DNA from: RYN-133 sp963708645
GTDB taxonomy: Bacteria; Actinomycetota; Actinomycetes; Mycobacteriales; Jatrophihabitantaceae
Assembly (NCBI GenBank): GCA_963708645.1
Contig: CAVPTA010000006.1
Coordinates: 124,001 to 188,000 of the forward strand
DNA length: 64,000 bases
Direction of reading: 5' to 3'
Shown: piece after piece, positions 28,021 to 36,910 of the stretch
Position numbering within the stretch: the stretch's first letter is position 1
How the letters are laid out: each line of letters begins with the position of its first letter
Made by a program: the position numbers and the translations under genes
Notes under the pieces: generated by a model
What the model was told of the DNA's origin: nothing
What the model saw: only the letters and a program-made list of their open reading frames with translations
Databases searched by the model: none

Positions 28021-28032
28021 CCACCGCGGTGG
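28021..28032. terminator. Palindrome between convergent genes
   Basis: CCACCGCGGTGG is a 12-bp perfect palindrome sitting in the 17-bp gap between two convergent stop codons. It may act as a weak bidirectional terminator; a hairpin would have to open its centre. Confidence 0.35.
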
Positions 28033-28033
28033 G

Positions 28034-29578
28034 TCAGATCGACATGTGCTCTGCCTGCAGCACCTGCCGTGCGGCGTTAGCAGTGGGGTCCATGGCGAAC
28101 CAGCGCTGCAACTGGCGGTTGTTCAGCGCGTTGTCGAGCGCCGCCATGATCATCGACTGGTCGAGGACGAGGCGACGGTGGCCGACCTGCCCTGTCGAGG
28201 GGTTCACCGCGTCGTAGAACCCGCCGTCATGGGTGTACACGTCCGGGTACAACGAGCGCAGCTTCTGGATGTTGGCGTACGCGGCCTGCGGTGTCACGTC
28301 CAGAGCGAGGAAGGACGCGTGCGGAGTCACGGTCGACTCGGTCGCGCAGGTGTCGCACTGCGACAGGTGCTGACCCTTCGGGAACGCGAGGCCTTCGACA
28401 CCGAAGCCGCCGTAGTTGCCGGTGTCATCAGCGGTACTTGAGGGCGACATTCCCCAGACGGGGTACCCGAGCTTCTGCGTCGCGTACTTGATCTGAACCT
28501 CAGCTGTGCGCTTGTCGGCGAGGCCGAAGCTGTGCGTGCCCCACGTCGTCTCCGGCACGACCTCGTTGGCCATCAGGCCCTCGAACATGCCGCCACCGAA
28601 CGTCGGCAGGAATTTCAGCGACGTGCCGGGGTAGGTGTAGTGGCCTTCCCACACGCGGAACGTCTTTCCCGACAGCGGATCCTTCTGGTTGACCCAGTAG
28701 CCCTGTGGCTGCGGCTGACCCTGCCACGAGAAGTCGGGGTCGGTATCGCACTGCTTCGGCGGGAGCACTCGCCAGGTGCGCCACCACACGTCGCCGGGCA
28801 TCTGGTGCCGTCCCATGCCGACGTACATCGCGATGCGCGGGTCGGAGTAGATCGCGCCGTTGTGGTAGCCGGCGGGGCCTTGGTCGACGTAGTAGCCGCC
28901 GTACATCTGGCCGGTCGGCTGGTTGCCGTCGATGTTCGCGTTGGTGTTGCACGCGGTCTGCGCACGGTTGTCGTAGAAGATCGAGAAGTCCATCGGCGCG
29001 AGCAGCTTGTCGGCGAGCCCGGCAATCTCGGGGAAGGCGTGCTTCACGACGATGAGGCCGCTGGCGTACCACCCGTTGTCGACGGCCGAGAGGAACCAGC
29101 AGTTGTCCTGCGCCGGTGTCGTCTCGGTGCAATCGCCCTGCCCCGGGTTGAGCAGGGTGTTTCCGTTGTCAGTGTCGTACCACTGGTAGAGGAAGCCGTC
29201 GCTGCGCTTGAGACCCTGCACGGCGGTCAGCGTCTGCTGGAGCCGTTGGTCGGCCTCCCGCTTGTTGATGATGTGCAGGTCGTACGCCGAGGTCACCGCC
29301 CACAGGTAGGTGCCGACGTTGGCCGCCGAGGTGTAGTTGCCGCGCGTGTTACCCGGGCCGAGATTGTCCAGCGGCAGGTGGGTTTTGGGGTCGATGTCGG
29401 GACCGTAGAAGCGCCATGTGTCGCGTGCGATCGCGAGCAGATTGGCGCGCTGCGGGCCGGTCAGACCGGATCCGCCCGGTGGTCGGGCGACCGCCGACGG
29501 AGCCGTGGCGAGGCCGACCGCGAGCACCGCGGTCGTCACCGCGGCGCCGACGCGTCGCATGATGCGGGACAGGGACAT
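28034..29578 (-). CDS. Secreted glycoside hydrolase of the glucoamylase-like PF10091 (GH144-like) family
   Basis: 514 residues. Signal peptide RRVGAAVTTAVLAVGLA with cleavage near SAVARPP. The (alpha/alpha)6-barrel family features are present: AANVGTYLWAVTSAYDL, GFLYQWYDTDNGNTL, SAVDNGWYASGLIV, GGGMFEGLMANEVVPE, YPVWGMSPSS, YGGFGVEGLAFP and the C-terminal HDGGFYDAVNP with LDQSMIMAALDN. Characterised GH144 members cleave beta-1,2-glucan; substrate here is inferred only as a glycan. ATG at 29578 with GGAGGAAA. Last gene of the lacI operon, 9 bp after oppF. It would cut polymer outside the cell for the importer. Confidence 0.78.
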   Translation of the reverse strand: MSLSRIMRRVGAAVTTAVLAVGLATAPSAVARPPGGSGLTGPQRANLLAIARDTWRFYGPDIDPKTHLPLDNLGPGNTRGNYTSAANVGTYLWAVTSAYDLHIINKREADQRLQQTLTAVQGLKRSDGFLYQWYDTDNGNTLLNPGQGDCTETTPAQDNCWFLSAVDNGWYASGLIVVKHAFPEIAGLADKLLAPMDFSIFYDNRAQTACNTNANIDGNQPTGQMYGGYYVDQGPAGYHNGAIYSDPRIAMYVGMGRHQMPGDVWWRTWRVLPPKQCDTDPDFSWQGQPQPQGYWVNQKDPLSGKTFRVWEGHYTYPGTSLKFLPTFGGGMFEGLMANEVVPETTWGTHSFGLADKRTAEVQIKYATQKLGYPVWGMSPSSTADDTGNYGGFGVEGLAFPKGQHLSQCDTCATESTVTPHASFLALDVTPQAAYANIQKLRSLYPDVYTHDGGFYDAVNPSTGQVGHRRLVLDQSMIMAALDNALNNRQLQRWFAMDPTANAARQVLQAEHMSI

Positions 29579-29587
29579 GGTTTCCTC

Positions 29588-30409
29588 CTAGGCCGATGCG
29601 GCGAACGGGTTCGGCACCGCGTCGAGCAGTTGGACGGTGTAGGGGTCGCTCGGGTGCTGCAGCACGTCCTTCGTCGCACCGGACTCGACGAGGCGGCCCT
29701 TGTTGAGCACGAGGATCTCGTCGGTCACGACGCGCGCACTGAGCAGGTCGTGGGTGATGTAGAGCAGGCTCAGACCTCGCTCGGCACGCAACGCGGACAG
29801 CAGCCGCAGCACGCCGGCGCGGAGCGACACGTCGAGCATCGAGACGGGTTCGTCGGCGACGATCAGCTCGGGATTGCAGGCGAGCGCGCGGGCGATGACG
29901 ACACGCTGCCGCTGACCGCCGGAGAGTTGGTGCGGCAACTTGGCGGCGAACTGTTCGGGTGGGGTCAGCCCGACGGTGTCGAGCAGCTCGTTGACCCGCG
30001 CCGTGGTCTCGCGGGCCGAGAGACCGAGGAAGTTCTGGCACGGACGGGCGACCGTGTAGCCGACCGTGTGCAACGGGTTGAGTGCGCCATAGGGATCCTG
30101 GAACACCATCTGCACGTTGCGGTGGTAGTTGCGCAACCCGCGTGAACGCAGCTTGCCGACATCGAGATCGCCGAACTTGATGGTGCCGGACGTCGGTCGC
30201 GCGGAGCCCGTGATCATCCCTGCGATGGTCGATTTGCCGCTGCCGCTGGCACCGACGAGCGCTACCGCCGCACCAGGGTCGATGGTGAACGACACGTCGT
30301 CGACCGCGGTCAGGCTGCCGCTACCGCGGCCACGCACGCGAAACGTCTTCGTGACGTGATCGACGGTGAGCGGTGGCACCGAGCTGGTCACTGGATTCGT
30401 TTCAGACAT
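29588..30409 (-). CDS. Oligosaccharide/oligopeptide ABC importer ATPase, OppF/DppF type
   Basis: 273 residues. Walker A VGASGSGKSTIAGMI near 35-49, Q-loop QMVFQDPYGALNPLHTVG, signature LSGGQRQRVVIARALA, Walker B LIVADEPVSMLDVSLRAGVL and switch THDLLSARVV. Pairs with OppD to drive transport by OppBC. The ATG at 30409 overlaps the oppD stop by 8 bp. It lacks the usual oligopeptide-transporter C-terminal extension. Confidence 0.93.
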   Translation of the reverse strand: MSETNPVTSSVPPLTVDHVTKTFRVRGRGSGSLTAVDDVSFTIDPGAAVALVGASGSGKSTIAGMITGSARPTSGTIKFGDLDVGKLRSRGLRNYHRNVQMVFQDPYGALNPLHTVGYTVARPCQNFLGLSARETTARVNELLDTVGLTPPEQFAAKLPHQLSGGQRQRVVIARALACNPELIVADEPVSMLDVSLRAGVLRLLSALRAERGLSLLYITHDLLSARVVTDEILVLNKGRLVESGATKDVLQHPSDPYTVQLLDAVPNPFAASA

Positions 30410-31406
30410 GGGTGGCCTCCTCGTGCTCGCGGGCCCGGACGAGGCACGCTGCGGTGCCCTTGCCGAGCGGCGTGAGCGGTGGATCCTTCTCGAGGCACAT
30501 GTCCTCGACCGCCTTGCAGCGCGGTGCGAAGGGGCAACCGGGTTGGTCGAGGGACAGGTCCGGCGGCGAGCCGCCGATGCCGCCGAGCTGGACCTCGTCG
30601 GCGCGCGGGTCGGCGTAGCAGTCGAGCAGCGCCTCGGTGTACGGATGGTGTGGGCCGCGCAACAACGCGTCGGAGGGTTGGTCCTCGACGATCTCGCCGG
30701 CGTACATGACGAGCACCCGGTCGGTGGCCTCCAGCACGACGCCGAGGTCGTGGCTGATCAGCAGTGCGGTGAACTGCTGCTCACGCTGCAGTTGCTTGAT
30801 CGTGTCCATGACCGCGTTCTGCACGACGACGTCCAGCGCGGTCGTCGGCTCGTCGAACACGATCAGGCGCGGCTCGAGTGACAGCGCAAGCGCGATGGCT
30901 ACCCGCTGCCGCATTCCGCCCGAGAGCTCGTGCGGGTACCGGCGCAGCACGTCCGCGTCGAGGCTGACCTTCTCGAGCAGTTCGGCTCCGCGCCGGCGAA
31001 CCGACTGCCGGTCGACGCCCTCGCCGTCGCGAGCGTGAGCACGCAGGATGTCGCCGAAGTGGTGCTCGACGGTACGGACAGGATTGAGCGCGTTCATTCC
31101 GCTCTGCAGCACGAGCGCGAAACCGTTGCGTCGCTGCTCGCGCAACTGCTCACCGCCGAGATCGGCGATGTCGACGCCGTCGAAGGTGATGCTGCCGCCG
31201 TCGAGGCGCGCCGGTGGACGCTGCATGCGAGTGAGCGCGTAGCCCAGCGTCGATTTGCCGCACCCGGATTCGCCGACCAGCCCGACGAATTCGCCGGCGG
31301 CCAGATCGAGGTCGACGTCGCGCACCGACCAGATGCGGGTGCCACGGCTCGGCTCGTACACGACGTTGACGCCGCGCGCCGAGAGCAGGGGAGTGGGTTC
31401 GGTCAT
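30402..31406 (-). CDS. Oligosaccharide/oligopeptide ABC importer ATPase, OppD/DppD type
   Basis: 334 residues. Walker A GLVGESGCGKSTLGYALTR near 42-60, signature LSGGMRQRVAIALAL, Walker B LIVFDEPTTALDVVVQ and switch ISHDLGVV. The C-terminal extension GCPFAPRCKAVEDMC holds three Cys typical of the iron-sulfur or metal site of OppD-type ATPases, with HPYTEALL before it. ATG at 31406 overlaps the oppC stop as ATGA. Confidence 0.93.
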   Translation of the reverse strand: MTEPTPLLSARGVNVVYEPSRGTRIWSVRDVDLDLAAGEFVGLVGESGCGKSTLGYALTRMQRPPARLDGGSITFDGVDIADLGGEQLREQRRNGFALVLQSGMNALNPVRTVEHHFGDILRAHARDGEGVDRQSVRRRGAELLEKVSLDADVLRRYPHELSGGMRQRVAIALALSLEPRLIVFDEPTTALDVVVQNAVMDTIKQLQREQQFTALLISHDLGVVLEATDRVLVMYAGEIVEDQPSDALLRGPHHPYTEALLDCYADPRADEVQLGGIGGSPPDLSLDQPGCPFAPRCKAVEDMCLEKDPPLTPLGKGTAACLVRAREHEEATHV

Positions 31407-32350
31407 ACTGCCTTCTCCCGCAGTCTCGGGTTCGACAGCGCGTCGATCCCGAAGTTGATCAGCGTGAACGACAGCGCCAGTAGCGCGATCGCCAAGCCCG
31501 GCGCGAAGACCATCAGCCATTGGCCGGTGAGTAGCGCGTTCTGCTGCTGTGCTTGATACAGGATCGTGCCCCAGCTGATCGTCGACGGATTGCCGAGCCC
31601 GAGGAACTCGAGACTTGCCTCGGCCATGACCGCTGACGTCGCCGTGGCGAAGAAGCTCGCCGCGACCAGCGAGGTCATGTTGGGCAGGATCTCGCGGAAC
31701 ACGACCCGGAACAGCCGCTCGCCGGAGAATTGCGCCGAGGTCACGAACTCCCGGGTGCGCAACGTGACGGCCTGGCTGCGGATCACCCGCGCGCCCGTGG
31801 CCCATGACGTCACCGCTACGACGAAGACGATCGTCCAGATCGAGTGCGACGTGAAGTACGCCGCCAGGATGATCATCAGTGGGATGCCAGGCAGCACCAG
31901 AGCGAGGTTCGTGAAGAAGCTCAGCACGCTGTCGACGAGTCCCGGTCGGTAGCCCGAGATCAGGCCGAGCGTCACCGCGATGAAGGTCGCGGCGAAGCCG
32001 GCCACGAATCCGACGAGCAGCGACACCCGCCCGCCGTACAGGAACTGCGAGAACACGTCCTGCCCGTTGCCGGTTGTCCCGAACCAGTTCGTCCCGCTGG
32101 GGCCGAGGTAGGGCTGGAAGTTCGTCGCGGCCGGGTCATGCGGCGCGATGAGCGGCGCGAGCAACGACAGCACGATGAAGATGGCGAGAATGACCATCCC
32201 TAGCCTGGCCTTGCCGTTGCTCCAGATCGTGCGGACGGCACGTGCGACGAACAGCAACGGGCCGGGGACTGAGCTCGGGCCACCAGCCTTGACCTCAGCG
32301 CCCTTGCCGGGCGCTTCCGATGGCGGTTGGGCGGTTGTCAGGGCTGTCAT
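31403..32350 (-). CDS. ABC importer permease, OppC/DppC type
   Basis: 315 residues. N-terminal cytoplasmic tail, first helix GMVILAIFIVLSLLAPLIAP followed by the periplasmic HDPAATNFQPYLGPS segment with GTTGNGQDVFSQFLYGGRVS, and the EAA loop REILPNMTSLVAAS. C-terminal INFGIDALSNPRLR is the family end. ATG at 32350 overlaps the oppB stop as ATGA. Confidence 0.93.
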   Translation of the reverse strand: MTALTTAQPPSEAPGKGAEVKAGGPSSVPGPLLFVARAVRTIWSNGKARLGMVILAIFIVLSLLAPLIAPHDPAATNFQPYLGPSGTNWFGTTGNGQDVFSQFLYGGRVSLLVGFVAGFAATFIAVTLGLISGYRPGLVDSVLSFFTNLALVLPGIPLMIILAAYFTSHSIWTIVFVVAVTSWATGARVIRSQAVTLRTREFVTSAQFSGERLFRVVFREILPNMTSLVAASFFATATSAVMAEASLEFLGLGNPSTISWGTILYQAQQQNALLTGQWLMVFAPGLAIALLALSFTLINFGIDALSNPRLREKAV

Positions 32351-33336
32351 GTGTTGCGCACCCTCGGGTCGAGTCGGCTGTACAGCAAGTCGACGATGAA
32401 GATCGCGGTCAGCATGCTCACGGTGATGACCAGGAACAGTGCCTGCATGAGCGGGTAGTCGTGGTTGCTGACTGCCTCGTAGAGCAGGTGGCCGATCCCG
32501 GGGTAGCTGTAGACGCCCTCGACGAGCACTGATCCACCAACGACTGCACCGAGCGTCAGCCCGAACGCCGTGACGTTGGGTAGCAGCGCGTTTCGCGCTG
32601 CGTACCGCAACGCGACGGTGCGACTACGCAAACCGTTCGCCTCGGCAAAGGTGATGTAGTCCTCGCCGAGCGTGTTGATCATGTTGTTACGCATGCCGAA
32701 CACCCAGCCCGACAGGGTGGTGACGACCAGCGTGAGCGCCGGCAGCACGCTGTGCATAGCCGCGTCCTGCAGGAAGGACAGGCTGAGGTTCGGTGTGAGA
32801 CCTTCGCTGTAGCCGCCCTTGATCGCGAACCAGTTCAACTTGAACGCGAACACGTAGAGCAGGATCAGGCCGAGCCAGAACGGCGGGAACGCCGCGAAGA
32901 ACGTCGCGCCGACCGTGATCGTCGTGTCGGACTTGCGGCCGCGCCGCCAACCCGCGTAGACGCCGAGCAGCGTCCCGATCACGAACGCGATGATGGTCGT
33001 CACGCCGACGAGGACGAGCGTCCACGGCAGCGCCTTGCCGATCGACCCCGCGACCGTCTGCGTCGGATCGGTGAACGAGCGACCGAACCTGAAGTGCAGG
33101 ACGTCGTTGAGATAGGTCGCGTACTGACTCAGCGTGCTGCCGTGCGGCCCGCCGCCGAGTTGGGCCTCGATGGCCGCTCGCTCGGCATTCGTAACCTGTT
33201 GCCCGGACGCCGCAATTTTCGCAAGCGCAGCGTCCAGCGGCGACCCGGGCATGATCCGGGGCAGGATGAAGTTCAGCGTGACGGCGGCCCACAACGTGAG
33301 CACGAACAGTCCGAGCTTTTTCAGCAGATAGGGCAT
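32347..33336 (-). CDS. ABC importer permease, OppB/DppB type
   Basis: 329 residues. LLKKLGLFVLTLWAAVTLNF, the PGSPLDAAL start of the periplasmic loop, FGRSFTDPTQTVAGSIGKAL, EAA loop YAARNALLPNVTAFGLTLG and VEGVYSYPGIGHLLYEAV are diagnostic. ATG at 33336 has a near-perfect Shine-Dalgarno (AGGAGGTGATC), the strongest in the operon, after a 32-bp gap from the binding-protein gene; this may boost restart of translation. Confidence 0.93.
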   Translation of the reverse strand: MPYLLKKLGLFVLTLWAAVTLNFILPRIMPGSPLDAALAKIAASGQQVTNAERAAIEAQLGGGPHGSTLSQYATYLNDVLHFRFGRSFTDPTQTVAGSIGKALPWTLVLVGVTTIIAFVIGTLLGVYAGWRRGRKSDTTITVGATFFAAFPPFWLGLILLYVFAFKLNWFAIKGGYSEGLTPNLSLSFLQDAAMHSVLPALTLVVTTLSGWVFGMRNNMINTLGEDYITFAEANGLRSRTVALRYAARNALLPNVTAFGLTLGAVVGGSVLVEGVYSYPGIGHLLYEAVSNHDYPLMQALFLVITVSMLTAIFIVDLLYSRLDPRVRNT

Positions 33337-33368
33337 CGCGATCACCTCCTTCCGGCTCCGGGTGGTTG

Positions 33369-35024
33369 TCAGGCCTTCTTGATGTGGGTGACGACCTGCA
33401 ACATCGCGTTGTTGTAGGTGGTCGGCAGCATGTACGGGTTGCTCTCCGACGGCCATCCGGTGAAGTTCTTCGTCGAGAACAGGCCCCAGCTGCCGCCGTA
33501 GTACATGAGGACGATCGGCACCTGCGTGTACATGACCTGCTCGAGCTTGTACGTCGCCTGGTTCTGCGCGTCCTTACCGACGGCCGAGGCGAGCTGTGCC
33601 AGCGCCTGGTCGACCTGCGGGCTCTTGAACCGCTCGAAGTTGTTCACCGTCGGCGTGTTCAGCGGCGTGGCGAACTTGCTGTTGAGCGCGTTGTTGAAGT
33701 CGATGTACGGCGAACCGCTGCCACCGAAACCACCCATCGCCGCGTCGAACGAGCCCGCGCCGATGTCCTTCTCGTACTGCGCGTACTGCGGCTCGTTCAG
33801 AGTCACGTTGATGCCGACCGCGCTCAGCTCGGACTTCACCTCGGTCGCCGCAGCGACCCAGTCGGTGAAGTTGTTCGGCATCTCGATCGTCATCGAGACC
33901 TGCTTGCCGTTCTTGGTCAGCTTGCTTCCGCTGTAGGTGAAGCCGGCCTTCTGGAACGCCGACTTGGCCGACGACGTGTTCTGGGTGATCAAGCCCTGGT
34001 TCGGCAGCGACGGGTCGAGGTACTGCTTCAGGTTCGGCAGGATCAGCCCGGACAGGCTGGCCGGCCCGGTGTAGCCGTTGACAGCCTTCTGAGCGATCGT
34101 CTGCCGGTTCAGTGCCAGCGAGATGCCCTGCCGGAAGTTGACGTCGGTGTACGGCGCCTTGGTCAGGTTGAGGAACAGCCCGATGGTGCCGCCCGGCGGG
34201 AACCAGTAGGTGTTGTGCGAGTCCTTCGAAACGAAGGTCTGCTTCACGTTCGGCAGGTAATTGTAGGACCAGTCGAACTTCCCGCTCGTGATGTCGAGCT
34301 GGTTGGTGCTCTGGTTGCTCGACTGGGCCGGGAACTTGACCTCGCTGGGCGCGATCTTGTCGGCCTGCCAGTACGACGAGTTCTTCTTCTCCGTGTACTG
34401 GGTGGGCGCGAACTTGTCGAGTTCGAACGGTCCGGTACCGACCGGCTTGGTGTTCGTGTACTTGGTCAGATCACCGGTCACCTTCGACCAGATGTGCTCG
34501 GGCACGATCGGAACACCCGCGACGATCTGGGCGAACGGCACGCTGGGCGTCTTGAAGGTGACGGTGACCTTGTCACCGGATGCGCTGATGCCGGCCATCT
34601 GCGACCAGACGCCCGTCGTGTCCAGCGCCGAGTTCTTCTTCAGCAGGTTGAACGTGTACAGCACGTCCTTGGCCGAGAACGGCTGGCCGTCACTCCACTT
34701 CACGCCGCTGCGCAGCGTGAAGACCAGTGTCTTCGAGTTGGTGAACGAGTGCCCTGTCGCCAGGTACGGCGTGAAGGATCCATCGACCGAGCTCGCGATC
34801 TCGAGGGGCTCGTAGATCAGGCGCGTGCCCTCGAGCTGCGTCGTCGAGAACGGGTTGAAGTTCTCGGTGAGCGTCGGATCGCCGGCGTCACCCTGGATGG
34901 TGAGCGTTCCGGCGGCGCTGCTCGTGTCGTTGGCGTGGCCCTGACACGCCGACACGCCGAGCGTGGTGAGGGCTGCGATCGATGTACACACCAACGCTTT
35001 TCGGACGCGGGATACGCGAATCAT
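33369..35024 (-). CDS. Extracellular solute-binding lipoprotein, family 5 (SBP_bac_5)
   Basis: 551 residues. Lipoprotein signal: MIRVSRVRKALVCTSI, hydrophobic core and lipobox GVSAC with the lipidated Cys at 27. The fold shows LRSGVKWSDGQPFSAKDVLY, VGTGPFELDKF, NLTKAPYTDVNFRQGISLAL and MYTQVPIVLMYYGGSW. Family 5 binds peptides, nickel or, when linked to glycosidases, oligosaccharides; the operon favours the last. ATG at 35024 overlaps the GH39 stop as ATGA with AGGAAGG before it. Confidence 0.92.
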   Translation of the reverse strand: MIRVSRVRKALVCTSIAALTTLGVSACQGHANDTSSAAGTLTIQGDAGDPTLTENFNPFSTTQLEGTRLIYEPLEIASSVDGSFTPYLATGHSFTNSKTLVFTLRSGVKWSDGQPFSAKDVLYTFNLLKKNSALDTTGVWSQMAGISASGDKVTVTFKTPSVPFAQIVAGVPIVPEHIWSKVTGDLTKYTNTKPVGTGPFELDKFAPTQYTEKKNSSYWQADKIAPSEVKFPAQSSNQSTNQLDITSGKFDWSYNYLPNVKQTFVSKDSHNTYWFPPGGTIGLFLNLTKAPYTDVNFRQGISLALNRQTIAQKAVNGYTGPASLSGLILPNLKQYLDPSLPNQGLITQNTSSAKSAFQKAGFTYSGSKLTKNGKQVSMTIEMPNNFTDWVAAATEVKSELSAVGINVTLNEPQYAQYEKDIGAGSFDAAMGGFGGSGSPYIDFNNALNSKFATPLNTPTVNNFERFKSPQVDQALAQLASAVGKDAQNQATYKLEQVMYTQVPIVLMYYGGSWGLFSTKNFTGWPSESNPYMLPTTYNNAMLQVVTHIKKA

Positions 35025-36910
35025 CGTGAACCTTCCTGTTCCGTACCCGTCGTCGTCGACGGGACGAGCCGAACCCGGGCAACGCCGGGCATGGGGAGCG
35101 AGATGTGGAAACTTGCGGTGGCGCCGGACGTCTCGGCCTCGGGCAGCGGCTCTTCGTGAAGCCGGTCGGCAGCGTGCAACTGCTGCCATTGCTGCGCGTC
35201 GGGCCAGGCGACGTCGGCCGGGAACCCGTCGAGGATGTTCGAGTGGTGCGAGTCGATGCGCGCCAGCTCGGCGCGGTACGGCGTGGCGTCGAGCCCGTCG
35301 ACCGTGACGCTGACGTCGCGGTCGAGTCGCGCGTCGCCGTCCATCAGCGCGCCGTTGATCGTTCCGTTCCACATGAGGACGTCGACGGTTCCGTCGTCGT
35401 GCTTGGTCGCCCACGTACGCACGAGCACCTGCGCGCCGTCGCCGGAAACGTCAGTGGCGAGCACGTCGTTGCCCTGGTGCGCGGCGAGGTGCACGGCCCA
35501 GTAGCGCGGCTTGCGGAGGTTGCCGACGGTGAGCAGGCCGAAGCCGTTGTGGAACAGGCGCGGCGGCCGGCCGAGCTCTTCGAAGTGGTCGCTGATCACC
35601 CAGTACGACACGGCCTCCATGCGGCCCTGGACCTCGTGGAATCCGCTCAGTGCGAAGGGCGCGCCGATCACGCCGTCGTGGATAGGTCCGTAGTGCGTCG
35701 ATCCGACGCCCCACTCCGTCCACCACGTCGGGATGCCTCTGAACCCGTGCCGGTCGATCGAGGGATTGGTGTCGAGCGGGAGATTGCCGTAGGTGTGGCT
35801 CGTGACGAAGTCGAGGGCGACACCGGCGTCCTCGGCGTGTGCCGCGAGCGTTTCGACCCATTCGGCTGCCGCGGTCGACGGGCCGCCGACGCGTAGACTC
35901 GGGTGGACGTGCTTCACCGCGCGCGCCGATTCGTCATACAGGCGCAGGTAATCCTGCTGAGTGCCGGTCCAGAACACCTCGAGGTTGGGCTCGTTCCAGA
36001 CCTCGAACGCCCACGTCGCGACCTCGTCCAGCCCGTACCGCTCGACGAGGTGCTCGGTGAGCGCGCGGACGACCTCGTACCAGTCGGACCATTCGCGCGG
36101 CGGCGAGATGATGCCGCGGTACTCGAACACGGTCTCGTGCGGATCGCGCGCGATGACCGCGGGCATGAACGAGAGCTCGACGATCGGCTTGAACCCGAGA
36201 TCGCGGATCTCGTCGTACAGCGCATCGACCTCGGTGAAGTCATAGGCGAGCGCGCCATCGTCGGCTCGGGAGACGACGTGGTTGTCGTCGTGCAGGATCG
36301 CATGGGCCCGGACGAAGGTCGTACCTAGGTCGTCGTGCGCGATGCGCAGCGACTCGGCGAACTCTCGTCCGATGTCGTTGCCGTTGCCGTCGTCGCCGAA
36401 GCGCAGCTGGGTCAGTCGCTCGCTGCCGACCATCTCCCACACCCGGTGCAATGTGCCGACCGTCTGCGCTGCATCGATGCGAACTGAAATCGGTGCGATG
36501 TCGTCGATGCTGGTGCGGCCGGTGACCTGCTCCGACCAGTTCCAGCCGGGATATTCGGCGCCGACAACGGCAGCGATCCGGTACTGGTAGTCGACCCCGT
36601 CATCGAGCCCGGTGTCGGCGAACGGCGCAGACGGGACTGCGGGCACGTCGCTGCCACCGTGTTGCAGCAACCGGGTCTCGCCGTCGGGATCAGTGCGCTC
36701 GATCAGATAACCGGCCGCGCCTTCGACCTCGTCCCATGCGAGCCGAATGTGACCCACTGCGGCGTCCGCGCGCACACCCGTCGGCGCGGGCAGCGCGAGC
36801 GACTCGTCCGCTGAACTGGTGTCGGTGAGCCGGCGATAGATGCGCCGTTCCCAGTCAGCTCGCGCGTCGCGTTCACGTTGCTGCTCGTCGATGTCGGGAG
36901 CACGGGTCAT
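35021..36910 (-). CDS. Cytoplasmic GH39-like glycoside hydrolase with N-terminal FnIII-like domain
   Basis: 629 residues. No signal peptide, so it acts inside the cell. Residues 40-130 form a fibronectin-III-like unit (PTGVRADAAVGHIRLAWDEV). The GH39-type TIM barrel follows: acid/base E307 in AFEVWNEPNLEVFW, nucleophile candidate E399 in TWWTEWGVGS. A beta-sandwich C-terminal domain ends it. GH39 includes beta-xylosidases and iduronidases; specificity cannot be read. ATG at 36910 overlaps the lacI stop as ATGA. It would hydrolyse the oligosaccharide brought in by the importer. Confidence 0.85.
   Translation of the reverse strand: MTRAPDIDEQQRERDARADWERRIYRRLTDTSSADESLALPAPTGVRADAAVGHIRLAWDEVEGAAGYLIERTDPDGETRLLQHGGSDVPAVPSAPFADTGLDDGVDYQYRIAAVVGAEYPGWNWSEQVTGRTSIDDIAPISVRIDAAQTVGTLHRVWEMVGSERLTQLRFGDDGNGNDIGREFAESLRIAHDDLGTTFVRAHAILHDDNHVVSRADDGALAYDFTEVDALYDEIRDLGFKPIVELSFMPAVIARDPHETVFEYRGIISPPREWSDWYEVVRALTEHLVERYGLDEVATWAFEVWNEPNLEVFWTGTQQDYLRLYDESARAVKHVHPSLRVGGPSTAAAEWVETLAAHAEDAGVALDFVTSHTYGNLPLDTNPSIDRHGFRGIPTWWTEWGVGSTHYGPIHDGVIGAPFALSGFHEVQGRMEAVSYWVISDHFEELGRPPRLFHNGFGLLTVGNLRKPRYWAVHLAAHQGNDVLATDVSGDGAQVLVRTWATKHDDGTVDVLMWNGTINGALMDGDARLDRDVSVTVDGLDATPYRAELARIDSHHSNILDGFPADVAWPDAQQWQQLHAADRLHEEPLPEAETSGATASFHISLPMPGVARVRLVPSTTTGTEQEGSR

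Noticed and set aside
28532..30145. Plus-strand frame of 537 codons opposite the GH144-like and oppF genes
   Set aside because: Crosses two clear minus-strand genes and has Arg/Val/Gly-rich shadow composition.
33366..35159. Plus-strand frame of 597 codons opposite the binding-protein gene
   Set aside because: The opposite strand has a lipoprotein signal, family motifs and overlapping neighbours; this frame has none.
35025..35414. Upstream extension of the binding protein to about 681 residues
   Set aside because: It would run through the GH39 gene; the ATG at 35024 has a ribosome site and gives a correct lipoprotein signal.
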